Assembly: GCF_020622265.1 (NCBI RefSeq)
Contig: NZ_JACNMQ010000003.1
Location: forward strand, 124,001 to 188,000
Source: Halomonas sp. M20
Lineage (GTDB): Bacteria; Pseudomonadota; Gammaproteobacteria; Pseudomonadales; Halomonadaceae
Length of the DNA: 64,000 nt
Direction: 5' to 3'
Shown here one piece after another: positions 1 to 11,834 of the stretch; within the stretch, counting starts at the first letter, position 1; each line of letters opens with the position of its first letter. Made by a program: the position numbers and the translations under genes. The notes beneath the pieces are model-generated. The model was not told the DNA's origin, made no database searches, and saw nothing but the letters and a program-made list of their open reading frames with translations.

Positions 1-522
1 GACACACGCTGGGAAGCCTTTGCCACCAAGCGCGAGGCGCTCGAACGCGAAAGCGCGCGTCTGCGCGAAACCTGGATTCAGCCCGGCACCGTTGAAGCCG
101 AGCAGGTGGCAGCCAAGCTCGACAAGCCCCTAGCTCGGGAATACACCCTGGCGGAGCTGCTCAAACGCCCGGAACTCGTCTATGCCGATGTCGCGTCACT
201 CAAGGGAGCGCCGGAGAGTGACGACCCAAGTGTGACCGAGCAGGTGCAGATTCAGATCAAGTATCAGGGCTACATCGATCGGCAGCAGGATGAGATCGAC
301 AAGCTCAAGCGTCACGAAGCGACCCCGTTACCCGAGAATCTGGATTACGAGCGGGTCGAAGGACTCTCCAACGAAATCCGCCAGAAGCTGAGTCAAGCGC
401 GTCCTGAAACCCTGGCCCAGGCCGGGCGTATTTCGGGGGTAACGCCGGCAGCGGTGTCGATCCTGTTGATTCATTTGAAGAAACGTCGTCTGCTCGACAA
501 TCAGCCTGCGAAGAGTGCATGA
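1..522 (+). CDS. mnmG: MnmG (GidA), tRNA uridine-5-carboxymethylaminomethyl modification enzyme, C-terminal part
   Basis: The frame is open from base 1, so only the last 173 codons are present; the family is about 630 residues, so roughly the N-terminal 450 with the FAD-binding site lie outside the window. The visible part is the C-terminal helical domain that contacts MnmE and tRNA, with the family-typical stretches IQIKYQGYIDRQ and LSNEIRQKL. With MnmE the enzyme installs the cmnm5 group on wobble U34. The stop codon overlaps the rsmG start (ATGA), the usual mnmG-rsmG coupling near the origin. Identification is firm; the true start is not visible. Confidence 0.95.
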   Translation, partial: DTRWEAFATKREALERESARLRETWIQPGTVEAEQVAAKLDKPLAREYTLAELLKRPELVYADVASLKGAPESDDPSVTEQVQIQIKYQGYIDRQQDEIDKLKRHEATPLPENLDYERVEGLSNEIRQKLSQARPETLAQAGRISGVTPAAVSILLIHLKKRRLLDNQPAKSA

Positions 523-1166
523 CCGCCAGTATCGAACGACAACTCGAAGATGGACTCGCCCAACTGGGCCTCGGTACCGGAGAACCTGCGCTGCAGCGAC
601 TCCTGGAATTGCTTGCGTTGTTGCACAAGTGGAACCGCGCCTATAACCTCACCGCGGTACGCTCGTTAGATGAGATGGTCATCAAGCACGTGCTCGACAG
701 TGCAGCCGTGTTGCCGGCGATTATCGGGCCGCGATTGCTGGATGTCGGGGCAGGCCCCGGTTTGCCGGGGCTGGTACTCGCCATTCTCAAGCCCGAGCTT
801 GACGTTACCCTGCTCGACAGCAACGGCAAGAAGGTACGTTTTCAGCGCCAGGCCATTCTCGAGTTGGGGTTGAGTAACGTCACACCGGTGCAGGAGCGAG
901 TGGAACGGTTCGTCGCGCCTGAATTCGATCAGGTGATTTCGCGTGCCTTTGCCAGTTTGGCTGACTTCGTCACGATGACAGATCATCTACTGATCGAAGG
1001 GGGCGAATGGTTGGCCATGAAAGGGCGTATCAACGAAGACGAACTTGCCGATTTATCCGCATCGACTGTCTTGCGGGAGCGGCGGGTTTTGAAGGTGCCC
1101 GGCGATAGTGCGGATCGCCATCTGTTGAGACTCGAGCGTATCGGTAGAAGTGCGCGACAAGAGTAA
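519..1166 (+). CDS. rsmG: RsmG (GidB), 16S rRNA m7G527 methyltransferase
   Basis: A 215-residue SAM-dependent methyltransferase of normal length that modifies G527 in the 530 loop of 16S rRNA. The motif WNRAYNLTA lies near residues 38-46 and the SAM-binding loop LLDVGAGPGLPG at about 73-84; both are hallmarks of the family. The ATG overlaps the mnmG stop by translational coupling, and parA follows after a short gap. In other bacteria loss of this enzyme gives low-level streptomycin resistance. Nothing odd is seen. Confidence 0.96.
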   Translation: MTASIERQLEDGLAQLGLGTGEPALQRLLELLALLHKWNRAYNLTAVRSLDEMVIKHVLDSAAVLPAIIGPRLLDVGAGPGLPGLVLAILKPELDVTLLDSNGKKVRFQRQAILELGLSNVTPVQERVERFVAPEFDQVISRAFASLADFVTMTDHLLIEGGEWLAMKGRINEDELADLSASTVLRERRVLKVPGDSADRHLLRLERIGRSARQE

Positions 1167-1202
1167 AGCGAATCGGGTTCAATGTCGGTAAGGGAGTCTT
1201 GC

Positions 1203-1970
1203 GTGACCAAAATCATTGCCTTGACCAATCAGAAAGGTGGCGTCGGCAAGACCACCACGACGGTCAATCTGGCAGCATGCCTGGCGGCGCTCGACCGCCG
1301 TGTACTGCTTATCGACCTTGATCCGCAAGGGCATGCTACCATGGGTAGCGGCATCGACAAGCACGAGCTCGATGGCAGCGTGCTCGAGGTACTTCTGGGT
1401 GAGAAGCCCGCGGCAGAGGTGATTCTCGATTGCCCGGACGCCGGCTATGCGCTGCTACCGGGCAATGCCGATCTCACCGCCGCCGAGGTCGATCTTCTCG
1501 ATCGAGATGGGCGCGAGCGCTGCCTGCACGAGTCCATCAAGGATGTTGCCAGCGAATACGATGTAGTACTCATCGATTGCCCCCCTTCGCTGAACATGCT
1601 GACCGTCAACGGCTTGACGGCTGCCGACGGGGTCTTGATTCCGCTGCAGTGCGAGTTCTACGCCCTCGAAGGCCTCTCCGCACTGCTCGATACCGTCGAG
1701 CAGATTCAGGCCAGCGTGAACCCTGCGCTTCAAGTCTTTGGTATCGTGCGTACCATGTTCGATAACCGAAACAGCCTGACTCGGGATGTCAGCAAGCAAC
1801 TGCGGGACTACTTCGGCGAAACCCTGCTCAAGACCACGATCCCGCGCAACGTGCGCGTGGCAGAAGCCCCAAGCCATGGTTTACCGGTGACCAAGTACGC
1901 TCGTTTTTCCCGGGGCAGTCAGGCGCACCGGGTATTGGCCAAGGAACTGATTCGTCGTCTTTCGTTATGA
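1203..1970 (+). CDS. parA: ParA (Soj), chromosome partitioning ATPase
   Basis: A 255-residue deviant Walker-A ATPase that moves ParB-parS complexes to segregate the origin. The signature KGGVGKTTT is at residues 11-19, followed by LIDLDPQG (Walker A' region) and the Walker B stretch VVLIDCPP. I chose the GTG at 1203 because AAGGGAG lies about 7 nt upstream and the protein then begins TKIIALTNQKGG as in homologues; an ATG seven codons earlier is possible but has no ribosome site. parB follows after 28 nt, presumably as one operon. Confidence 0.95.
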   Translation: MTKIIALTNQKGGVGKTTTTVNLAACLAALDRRVLLIDLDPQGHATMGSGIDKHELDGSVLEVLLGEKPAAEVILDCPDAGYALLPGNADLTAAEVDLLDRDGRERCLHESIKDVASEYDVVLIDCPPSLNMLTVNGLTAADGVLIPLQCEFYALEGLSALLDTVEQIQASVNPALQVFGIVRTMFDNRNSLTRDVSKQLRDYFGETLLKTTIPRNVRVAEAPSHGLPVTKYARFSRGSQAHRVLAKELIRRLSL

Positions 1971-1998
1971 TGTCGGAAACCGCATTGAAGGAATGCCA

Positions 1999-2913
1999 AT
2001 GACCCGTAAACGAGCCCTGGGCCGAGGCCTGGATGCCTTGATTGGCGCCAATGCCCGCCGTCGCGATCTGCTTGATGCGGATGGTCAGTTAGATACATCC
2101 CAGAGTGTCGAGCAAGCCCTGGACGCTTCCGAGCAAAACGAACGTCTGCTGCGCTTGCCCCTCGGCCAGCTTGTTCGCGGCAAGTATCAGCCGCGCCGTG
2201 AAATACAGCCTGAAGCATTGGAAGAGTTGACTGACTCGATCCGCGCACAAGGTGTCATGCAACCGATAGTGGTTCGTCCGATCGGGGAAGATCGCTACGA
2301 AATCGTCGCCGGAGAACGGCGCTGGCGTGCAGCTCAGCTTGCCGAACTCGATACCATTCCTGCTGTCGTGCGTGATATCAGCGATCAGAGTGCTCTGGCT
2401 CTGGCCCTGATCGAAAACATTCAACGGGAAAATCTCAATCCGATAGAAGAAGCTGCGGCTCTCAAGCGTCTACTAGAAGAGTTCGAACTGACACAGCAGC
2501 AGGTTGCAGATGCGGTAGGCAAATCTCGTACTCAAGTGACTAATCTACTGCGTCTATTGGCACTGGACCCCGAAGTGCAGACATTGCTTGAACGCGGCGA
2601 TCTGGATATGGGGCATGCCAGGGCACTACTGGTGCTGACTGTGGCAAAACAGCGCAAGGCAGCTCACGAGGTAGTCAACAAGGATCTCACCGTACGTCAG
2701 ACCGAAACGCTCGTAAAACAGCTTCAAGAAGGTAAACCCGTCGCTAAGAAGCAGGCACAGCCTTCTTCCGATGTAGCCCGGCTGGAAAATCAGCTAGGGG
2801 AATTACTGGGCGCCCCGGTTCGCATTCAGCATGGTCAGCGGGGAAAGGGGAAAGTGACTATTCGATATGCCAGCCTCGACGAGCTGGACGGCATTCTGGC
2901 GCATATTCGCTGA
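1999..2913 (+). CDS. parB: ParB (Spo0J), chromosome partitioning CTPase / parS-binding protein
   Basis: A 304-residue protein with the N-terminal ParB/sulfiredoxin-like CTPase domain (GRGLDALIG near the start, then QPRR, GERRWRAAQLA and ENIQRENLNPIEEA), a central helix-turn-helix (QQVADAVGKSRTQVTNLLRLL) and a C-terminal dimer domain ending ELDGILAHIR. It loads on parS and spreads as a clamp. ATG 1999 is preferred over ATG 1993 because AAGGA (1988-1992) is six bases upstream of the former and abuts the latter. No canonical parS palindrome is seen in this window, so the sites probably lie to the left. Confidence 0.94.
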   Translation: MTRKRALGRGLDALIGANARRRDLLDADGQLDTSQSVEQALDASEQNERLLRLPLGQLVRGKYQPRREIQPEALEELTDSIRAQGVMQPIVVRPIGEDRYEIVAGERRWRAAQLAELDTIPAVVRDISDQSALALALIENIQRENLNPIEEAAALKRLLEEFELTQQQVADAVGKSRTQVTNLLRLLALDPEVQTLLERGDLDMGHARALLVLTVAKQRKAAHEVVNKDLTVRQTETLVKQLQEGKPVAKKQAQPSSDVARLENQLGELLGAPVRIQHGQRGKGKVTIRYASLDELDGILAHIR

Positions 2914-3122
2914 GATAAAGAGCTTGAACATAAATTTAGCGTGATAATTATTTTCGCGAAAATTGTTGCCCTTTGGTCGTAAGATCGCATGAGTTCGCTT
3001 AATTTCGGTGGAGGTTCGGTTGAAGGCAGGCTGGCGCTTCCTTATAATCCGCCGAGGTTTTGTTATGGTAGCTCACGGAACGAGCTCTCTGAGCGGCACG
3101 GTACAAGGCAAAGGTTTAAGAG
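2914..3122 (+). promoter_or_regulatory. Leader/promoter region of the atp operon with a perfect 12-bp palindrome
   Basis: This non-coding gap separates parB from atpI. It is AT-rich at its start and carries the perfect palindrome TTTTCGCGAAAA at 2951-2962, inside the slightly longer AT-flanked context ATTATTTTCGCGAAAATT. The ATP synthase promoter should lie here because parB ends on the left and atpI starts at 3123. I cannot place -35 and -10 hexamers with confidence. Small open frames here have no family resemblance and were not called. Confidence 0.5.
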
Positions 3123-3521
3123 ATGCACGATTCGGTACCGGCCCAGCTCAAGCGACCCCAGTACGCGCGTCTGCTGGCAGCACAGACTTGCATGGTCTTG
3201 TTCTTGGTCGCCTTGAGTGCATTCTTGAAAGGCGGGCCTGCTGCGGTTTCGGCGCTACTCGGTGGTCTGGTTTGTCTGTTGCCCAATGCTTATTTTGCTT
3301 GGCGTGCCTTTCGCTATCAGGGAGCGCAATTTGCTCAGGATATTATCAAGAGCTTCTATCGTGCTGAAGCCGGTAAGTTTGTTTTGACGGCTGCACTGTT
3401 CACGCTGGTATTCGTGGCAGTGCCGCCCTCAAATCCCGCTTTCTTCTTTGGCGCTTATGTGGCGACATTGTTTACGCAGTGGCTGGGACCCTGGCTACTG
3501 CGTAAACCATCGCCCACCTGA
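3123..3521 (+). CDS. atpI: AtpI, ATP synthase subunit I (F0 assembly protein)
   Basis: A 132-residue membrane protein with four predicted hydrophobic segments (about 17-35, 40-60, 78-98 and 103-122). The family motif region, GGLVCLLPNAYFAWRAFRY, is intact. AtpI aids assembly of the c-ring and possibly magnesium uptake, and it is regularly the first gene of the atp operon, as here, where atpB follows after 15 nt. Sequence conservation in this family is low, so the call rests on motif, topology and position together. Confidence 0.9.
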   Translation: MHDSVPAQLKRPQYARLLAAQTCMVLFLVALSAFLKGGPAAVSALLGGLVCLLPNAYFAWRAFRYQGAQFAQDIIKSFYRAEAGKFVLTAALFTLVFVAVPPSNPAFFFGAYVATLFTQWLGPWLLRKPSPT

Positions 3522-4400
<879 letters not shown>

Positions 4401-4458
4401 TAGAGTTGTAAACCATTAATCTCTGACCGTTAAACCACTTAAATCTAAACTGGAGTAA

Positions 4459-4710
<252 letters not shown>

Positions 4711-4776
4711 TTTGCGGTCGGTCGATACGACCCACCGTGACTCTGACCCCAAATCTGTGAAGCGAGAGGTGCTGGC

Positions 4777-5247
4777 GTGAATCTGAACCTTACCCTGATC
4801 GGCCAGGCCATTGCCTTCGCGGTCTTTGTCTGGTTCTGCATGAAGTATGTATGGCCCCCGGTCATGCAGGCTCTGCAGGAACGCCAGAAGAAGATTGCCG
4901 ATGGCCTGGATGCTGCCAGCCGTGCCAACCGAGACCTCGAACTGGCCCAGGAGCGGGCCAATGAGACGTTGCGCGAAAGCAAGGGGCAGGCAGCTGAAAT
5001 TCTTGAACAAGCCCATAAGCGATCGAACCAGATGGTCGAAGAAGCGCGCGATACTGCGCGCCAGGAAGGCGAACGCATGATTGCCAATGCTCATACCGAA
5101 ATCGAGCAGGAAATCAATCGCGCCAAGGAAGAGCTACGCATGCAAGTCGCGCGGCTCGCCATCGAGGGGGCTGAGCGTATTCTGGAATCTTCCATCGACG
5201 AGAAAAAGCATCGCGAGCTCGTCGACAAGCTCGCCACCGAGCTTTGA
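4777..5247 (+). CDS. atpF: AtpF, F0F1 ATP synthase subunit b
   Basis: 156 residues: one N-terminal membrane helix (about 5-27, with the conserved [15 protein letters not shown] pattern) followed by a long charged helix that forms the peripheral stalk dimer ([18 protein letters not shown] and onward). The start is GTG at 4777, with GAGAGG upstream; the first residues [13 protein letters not shown] match homologues, so the rare start is probably real. atpH follows after 11 nt. Confidence 0.96.
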   Translation: MNLNLTLIGQAIAFAVFVWFCMKYVWPPVMQALQERQKKIADGLDAASRANRDLELAQERANETLRESKGQAAEILEQAHKRSNQMVEEARDTARQEGERMIANAHTEIEQEINRAKEELRMQVARLAIEGAERILESSIDEKKHRELVDKLATEL

Positions 5248-5258
5248 GGAGGTGACCC

Positions 5259-5798
5259 ATGGCTGAAACGTCTACCGTTGCCCGACCTTATGCCAAGGCG
5301 GCATTTGAACTGGCTCAGGCCAAGGAAAAACTCGCGGCTTGGTCCGACATGCTGGAATTGGCGGCGCAAGTAGCCGCCAACGATGACATGCAGTCCAGCA
5401 TCCTGGGAAATCCTCGTCTCTCCGATGAGGAAAAAGCCGATGCGATCATCGATGTCTGCGGCAAGGCACTGGACGAAGAGGGACGCAATCTTGTGCGCAC
5501 CCTCGCGCAAAGAAATCGTCTGAAGGCGCTGCCGGACATCGCCGAGCAATTCGAGCTGCTCAAGGCCCAGCAGGAGAAGCGCATGGACGTCACCATCGTT
5601 TCCGCTTTTGCGCTGGATAGCAAGCAGGAAGACAAGCTCGCGAGTGCTCTGGCCAAGCGCCTGAACCGCGAAATCTCCATTACCACTCAGGTGGATAGCG
5701 CCCTGCTGGGCGGCGTCATCCTGCGTGCCGGCGACACCGTCATCGACGGCTCGGTACGCGGTAGATTGACCCGTCTGCGCGATGCGCTCTCCGTCTGA
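5259..5798 (+). CDS. atpH: AtpH, F0F1 ATP synthase subunit delta
   Basis: A 179-residue subunit of the peripheral stalk. The N-terminal helical domain starts [14 protein letters not shown], the family signature, and the C-terminal part contains the conserved pattern [21 protein letters not shown] that ends the delta/OSCP family. GAGGAGGT immediately precedes the ATG, a strong ribosome site. The gap to atpA is only 16 nt from stop to start. Confidence 0.97.
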   Translation: MAETSTVARPYAKAAFELAQAKEKLAAWSDMLELAAQVAANDDMQSSILGNPRLSDEEKADAIIDVCGKALDEEGRNLVRTLAQRNRLKALPDIAEQFELLKAQQEKRMDVTIVSAFALDSKQEDKLASALAKRLNREISITTQVDSALLGGVILRAGDTVIDGSVRGRLTRLRDALSV

Positions 5799-5814
5799 GC
5801 TTGAGGGACACGGC

Positions 5815-7359
5815 ATGCAGCAACTGAATCCTTCCGAGATCAGCGACATCATCAAACAGCGTATCGAGAAGCTGGATGTTGCCTCCGAAGCTCGTAACCA
5901 AGGCACCATCGTCAGCGTCTTCGACGGCATCGTACAGATCCATGGTCTGGCGGATGCAATGTTCGGTGAGATGATCGAATTTCCCAATGCCATCTTCGGC
6001 ATGGTACTCAACCTTGAGCGTGATAGCGTCGGTGCCGTCGTTCTCGGCGATTATCAACAGCTCGAAGAGGGCATGACCGCCCAGTGTACCGGACGCATTC
6101 TCGAGGTGCCGGTAGGCCCCGAACTGACAGGGCGCGTAGTCGATGCCTTGGGTAGCCCCATCGATGGCAAGGGTGATATCAACGCCAAGCTGACCGATGC
6201 GGTAGAAAAGGTGGCGCCCGGGGTTATCACTCGCCAATCCGTCGATCAGCCGATTCAGACCGGTTTCAAGTCCATCGACGCCATGGTGCCGATCGGTCGC
6301 GGCCAGCGCGAATTGATCATCGGCGATCGTCAGATCGGTAAGTCCGCCATTGCCATCGATGCCATCATCAATCAGAAAGGCAAGGACGTTACCTGTATCT
6401 ACGTGGCGGTGGGTCAGAAGCAGTCGACCATTGCAAGCGTGGTACGCAAGCTCGAAGAACACGGCGCCATGGAGCACACCATCGTCGTTGCCGCGGGTGC
6501 CGCGGATCCGGCAGCCATGCAGTTTCTGGCGCCCTATGCCGGCTGTACCATGGGCGAGTATTATCGCGATCGTGGTCAGGATGCACTGATCATTTATGAC
6601 GATCTGACCAAGCAGGCCTGGGCTTATCGCCAGATCTCCCTGCTGCTCAAGCGTCCTCCGGGCCGCGAAGCCTATCCTGGTGATGTCTTCTATCTGCACT
6701 CGCGTCTGCTCGAACGTGCCGCTCGCGTCAATGTCGACTATGTGGAGAAATTCACGGAAGGCAAGGTCACTGGCAAGACCGGCTCCTTGACTGCGCTACC
6801 GATGATCGAGACTCAGGGGGGCGATGTTTCGGCATTCGTACCCACCAACGTGATCTCGATCACCGACGGCCAGATCTTCCTTGAGACGAGCATGTTCAAC
6901 TCCGGTATTCGTCCGGCAATCAACGCCGGTCTGTCGGTTTCTCGTGTTGGTGGCTCCGCTCAGACCAAGATCATCAAGAAGCTCGGTGGTGGTGTGCGTC
7001 TGGCCTTGGCTCAATATCGTGAGCTGGCGGCGTTCTCCCAGTTTGCCTCGGATCTCGATGAAGCCACGCGCAAGCAGCTCGAGCACGGTCAGCGCGTTAC
7101 CGAGTTGATGAAGCAGAAGCAGTACTCGCCGATGTCCGTGGCCGAAATGTCGCTGTCGCTATTTGCCGCTAACGAAGGCTATCTGGACGATATCGAAGTC
7201 AACAAGGTGCTTGATTTCGAAGCGGCCCTGCATGATTACATGAAGGCCGAGCATGGCGATCTGCTTGACAAGATCAACGAGTCCGGCGACTACAACGACG
7301 AGATCAAGGACGGCCTCAAGTCCGGTCTCGAGAAATTCAAGAGCACTCAGACCTGGTAA
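5815..7359 (+). CDS. atpA: AtpA, F0F1 ATP synthase subunit alpha
   Basis: 514 residues, the usual length. ATG 5815 gives the standard N-terminus [17 protein letters not shown] and has GAGGG nine bases upstream; an in-frame ATG 33 nt earlier overlaps atpH and is unlikely. The nucleotide-binding loop reads GDRQIGKSA, where many relatives have GDRQTGKTA; the GxxxxGK(S/T) pattern is kept. The C-terminal domain with [17 protein letters not shown] is intact. It forms the catalytic hexamer with AtpD. Confidence 0.97.
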   Translation: MQQLNPSEISDIIKQRIEKLDVASEARNQGTIVSVFDGIVQIHGLADAMFGEMIEFPNAIFGMVLNLERDSVGAVVLGDYQQLEEGMTAQCTGRILEVPVGPELTGRVVDALGSPIDGKGDINAKLTDAVEKVAPGVITRQSVDQPIQTGFKSIDAMVPIGRGQRELIIGDRQIGKSAIAIDAIINQKGKDVTCIYVAVGQKQSTIASVVRKLEEHGAMEHTIVVAAGAADPAAMQFLAPYAGCTMGEYYRDRGQDALIIYDDLTKQAWAYRQISLLLKRPPGREAYPGDVFYLHSRLLERAARVNVDYVEKFTEGKVTGKTGSLTALPMIETQGGDVSAFVPTNVISITDGQIFLETSMFNSGIRPAINAGLSVSRVGGSAQTKIIKKLGGGVRLALAQYRELAAFSQFASDLDEATRKQLEHGQRVTELMKQKQYSPMSVAEMSLSLFAANEGYLDDIEVNKVLDFEAALHDYMKAEHGDLLDKINESGDYNDEIKDGLKSGLEKFKSTQTW

Positions 7360-7423
7360 ATGTTGCTGGTTCGGCCTGCCGAACCAGTCATTTCTCTGAG
7401 TGTCATGAATGAGGTAGATCGCG

Positions 7424-8296
7424 ATGGCAGCGGCAAAAGAGATTCGCTCTCAAATAGGGAGCATCAAGAATACACAGAAGATTACCAGCGCCATGGAAAT
7501 GGTCGCGGCATCGAAAATGCGCAAGGCACAGGAGCGGATGGCGGCAAGCCAGCCCTATGCCAAGCAAATTCGTCATGTAGTGAGCCATATCGCCAAGGCC
7601 AACCCTGAGTATCGTCACGATTACATGATCGAACGGGAGGTCAAGCGGGTAGGCTACATCGTCGTTTCCAGCGACCGTGGCCTAGCCGGGGGCTTGAACG
7701 TCAATCTGTTCAAGACGGTGCTCAAGGAAACTCGCCAATGGCGCGACAAGGGTGTCGAGCTCAGTTTCGTTGCCATAGGCAGCAAGGCCGGCACCTTCTT
7801 CCGCAACTACGGCGGCAATCTCATGGCGGCCAAGAGCAACATAGGCGAAGCGCCAGAGACCAAGGACCTGATCGGTAGCGTCAAGGTCATACTGGACGCT
7901 TATGATGAAGGCGAGCTGGATCGTCTGTACGTGGTGTACAACGAGTTCGTCAACACCATGACTCAGAAGCCGGTTGCTCGCCAGCTGGTGCCGTTAGTCG
8001 CCTTGGATGAGCAAGACGACGATGAGACGCGTTCCAGTAGCTGGGATTATATTTATGAGCCGGACGCCAAGGAACTGCTCGATAGGCTGTTGGTACGCTA
8101 TATCGAATCTCAGGTTTATCAGGCGGTGGTCGAGAATGCAGCCTGCGAACAGGCGGCACGGATGATTGCGATGAAGAGCGCAACGGACAACGCCGGCGAC
8201 CTGATTGACGATTTGCAGCTGGTGTACAACAAGGCTCGCCAAGCGGCCATTACCCAGGAAATTTCCGAGATCGTGAGCGGTGCCGCCGCGGTTTGA
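7424..8296 (+). CDS. atpG: AtpG, F0F1 ATP synthase subunit gamma
   Basis: 290 residues. The N-terminal coiled-coil signature ([20 protein letters not shown]) and the C-terminal helix with [21 protein letters not shown] form the rotating central shaft; the middle contains the conserved [15 protein letters not shown] near 85-100. It lies 64 nt after atpA and 52 nt before atpD in the operon. Length and order are ordinary. Confidence 0.97.
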   Translation: MAAAKEIRSQIGSIKNTQKITSAMEMVAASKMRKAQERMAASQPYAKQIRHVVSHIAKANPEYRHDYMIEREVKRVGYIVVSSDRGLAGGLNVNLFKTVLKETRQWRDKGVELSFVAIGSKAGTFFRNYGGNLMAAKSNIGEAPETKDLIGSVKVILDAYDEGELDRLYVVYNEFVNTMTQKPVARQLVPLVALDEQDDDETRSSSWDYIYEPDAKELLDRLLVRYIESQVYQAVVENAACEQAARMIAMKSATDNAGDLIDDLQLVYNKARQAAITQEISEIVSGAAAV

Positions 8297-8306
8297 GCCC
8301 CGGTGA

Positions 8307-9725
<1,419 letters not shown>

Positions 9726-9763
9726 AGCCGTTCATGTTGCCCTTCATGTTAGAGGATTAAGGT

Positions 9764-10192
9764 ATGGCGAACAGCTTCCAATGCGAGATCGTCAGCGCCG
9801 AGCAGTCGATCTTCTCCGGCGAAATTTCCCAACTTGTCGCGGCGGGCAAGATGGGCGATCTAGGAATTCTTCCTGGTCACACGCCCTTGATGTCCGAACT
9901 GCAACCAGGCCCGCTGCGGGTGATGCGTGAAAACGGTGACGAGGAAATCTACTACGTCACCGGAGGCTTCATTGAGGTACAGCCAAAACTGATATCGGTA
10001 TTGGCCGATACAGCCACGCGTGCAAATGATCTTGATGAGGTCGAAGCCGAAGAGGCCCGTAAGGAAGCCCTGCGTTCGATCAACGAACAGCATTCGGAGA
10101 TGGATTACTCTCGTGCTGCCGTGGAGTTGGCAGAAGCGGTTGCCCAATTGCGTACCTTGGAACAGCTACGCAGGAAGGGTGGGCGAGGCTAA
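9764..10192 (+). CDS. atpC: AtpC, F0F1 ATP synthase subunit epsilon
   Basis: 142 residues: an N-terminal beta-sandwich (FQCEIVSAEQSIFSGEIS; GDLGILPGHTPLMSELQPGPLRV) and a C-terminal helical hairpin (EAEEARKEALRSINEQ) that in other bacteria inhibits ATP hydrolysis. It is the last gene of the operon; the terminator at 10221-10258 follows its stop directly. Confidence 0.96.
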   Translation: MANSFQCEIVSAEQSIFSGEISQLVAAGKMGDLGILPGHTPLMSELQPGPLRVMRENGDEEIYYVTGGFIEVQPKLISVLADTATRANDLDEVEAEEARKEALRSINEQHSEMDYSRAAVELAEAVAQLRTLEQLRRKGGRG

Positions 10193-10220
10193 CCTCGTTC
10201 TTATTTTCACCGCTAAATTA

Positions 10221-10258
10221 AATGCCCTAGAGAGGAAAACTCTCTAGGGCATTTTTAT
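10221..10258 (+). terminator. Strong intrinsic terminator of the atp operon
   Basis: A perfect 14-bp stem (10221-10234 pairing with 10240-10253) with the loop GAAAA is followed directly by TTTTATT. It lies 28 nt after the atpC stop and separates the ATP synthase operon from glmU. Confidence 0.95.
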
Positions 10259-10448
10259 TGGGATTGCTAATAAAATTGTATGAACCTGTAGGATTTTCGG
10301 GCGAAGTGTATAGCTTTTTTATTTTCAGTGTAATTTAATGTAACAAATAAGGGGTATCATGCATGTCCTGGGAGCGGTCGGTACATTGGTATGCGCTTCC
10401 TAAGGGCCATAGAATGAACGCGATCAAAGAGACGCACAAGGGGTGAGT

Positions 10449-11822
10449 ATGGCGCTTGATGTTGTGATTCTGGCAGCGGGGCAAGGTACCCGCATGCGGT
10501 CAGAAAAACCCAAGGTATTGCATGCGTTGGCCGGTAAGCCGATGGTGCGTCATGTAATCGATACCGCAATGGAGCTCGGCACGCACCGTCTGCATGTGGT
10601 CATCGGCCATGGCGGTAATCAGGTACGTGAAAGCCTTGCGGATTGTTCGGTGGAATTTGCGCTGCAAAGCGAACAGAAAGGCACCGGTCATGCTGTTGCT
10701 CAGGCGAAGGACAAGCTTGCCGATGGCAAGGTGTTGGTGCTTTACGGTGATGTACCTTTGATTCGTCACGAGACACTGGCGACGCTGCTCGATGAGGTCA
10801 ATGAACAGCGTATGGCACTTTTGACGGTGACGCTGGATGACCCCACGGGCTATGGGCGCATCAAGCGTGACACTGAAGGACGTCCCGTGGCGATCGTCGA
10901 ACACAAGGACGCCTCCGAGTCAGAGCGCGCTATTACCGAATGCAATACCGGCATCATGGCGATGACGGCGACGCAGTTACGTCGCTGGCTACCACAGCTT
11001 TCTGCCGAAAATGTGCAGGGCGAATACTATCTCACCGACGTGATCGCCATGGCAGCCGAGGAAGGCACCGCCATTGCCACCGCACAGCCGGCCACGCCGG
11101 TGGAAGTGGAAGGCGTCAATAACCGTCTGCAATTGGCTCGCCTGGAACGCGCCTATCAGTTTGCTCAAGCGGAACAGTTGATGACCGACGGCGTTGCCCT
11201 GGCCGATCCTGCACGGCTGGATGTACGAGGCAGTCTGCGCTGCGGACGTGACGTCGAGATCGATGTAGGCTGTATCTTCGAAGGTGAAGTGGAACTCGCC
11301 GATGGCGTGCGAGTGGGCCCCTATTGCGTGATTCGCAACAGCAAGATAGGTGCTGCTAGCGTGATCGAGGCCCATAGTGTTCTGGAAGGCGCCATTCTCG
11401 AAGGCAAGAGTCGGATAGGGCCTTTTGCGCGATTACGCCCCGGCACACGTTTGGCTGAAGGCGCCAGGATCGGCAACTTTGTCGAAACCAAGAATGCCAT
11501 CCTGGGTGAAGGCGCCAAGATCAACCACCTGAGTTATGTCGGCGACGCTCGGCTGGGTCGGGAGGTCAATATCGGCGCCGGCACCATTACCTGTAACTAC
11601 GATGGTGCCAACAAGCATCTCACTGAAATCGGGAACCATGCCTTCATTGGCTCCAATACAGCCCTCGTGGCGCCGGTCAAGGTGGGAGAGGGTGCTACCG
11701 TCGGCGCTGGCTCGACCATCAGCAGAGATGTGGAAGCAGGCGCCCTGGCGCTGACTCGTGAGCGCCAAATGAGCAAACAGAATTGGCCGCGCCCTCAGAA
11801 AACCCCTACTCAAGAACACTAA
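10449..11822 (+). CDS. glmU: GlmU, bifunctional N-acetylglucosamine-1-phosphate uridyltransferase / glucosamine-1-phosphate acetyltransferase
   Basis: 457 residues. The N-terminal pyrophosphorylase domain begins with LAAGQGTRMRSEKPKVLH, the nucleotide-binding signature; the C-terminal left-handed beta-helix shows hexapeptide repeats (IGAASVIEAHSVLEGAILEG and onward) with the acetyltransferase stretch KINHLSYVGDA. It makes UDP-GlcNAc for peptidoglycan and lipid A. ATG 10449 is preferred over GTG 10443 because AAGGGG (10438-10443) sits 5 nt upstream. glmS follows after 12 nt, so the two probably form one unit. Confidence 0.96.
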   Translation: MALDVVILAAGQGTRMRSEKPKVLHALAGKPMVRHVIDTAMELGTHRLHVVIGHGGNQVRESLADCSVEFALQSEQKGTGHAVAQAKDKLADGKVLVLYGDVPLIRHETLATLLDEVNEQRMALLTVTLDDPTGYGRIKRDTEGRPVAIVEHKDASESERAITECNTGIMAMTATQLRRWLPQLSAENVQGEYYLTDVIAMAAEEGTAIATAQPATPVEVEGVNNRLQLARLERAYQFAQAEQLMTDGVALADPARLDVRGSLRCGRDVEIDVGCIFEGEVELADGVRVGPYCVIRNSKIGAASVIEAHSVLEGAILEGKSRIGPFARLRPGTRLAEGARIGNFVETKNAILGEGAKINHLSYVGDARLGREVNIGAGTITCNYDGANKHLTEIGNHAFIGSNTALVAPVKVGEGATVGAGSTISRDVEAGALALTRERQMSKQNWPRPQKTPTQEH

Positions 11823-11834
11823 GGAGTCAGCACG

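Noticed and set aside
1-3122. parS sites near parAB
   Set aside because: No TGTTTCACGTGAAACA-like palindrome is seen; the only CACGTG core in rsmG lacks the flanks.
5740-6699. A 319-codon minus-strand frame opposite atpA
   Set aside because: Antisense shadow of conserved atpA; no independent support.
11823-11834. glmS riboswitch/ribozyme
   Set aside because: Only 12 nt separate glmU from glmS, too short for the element.
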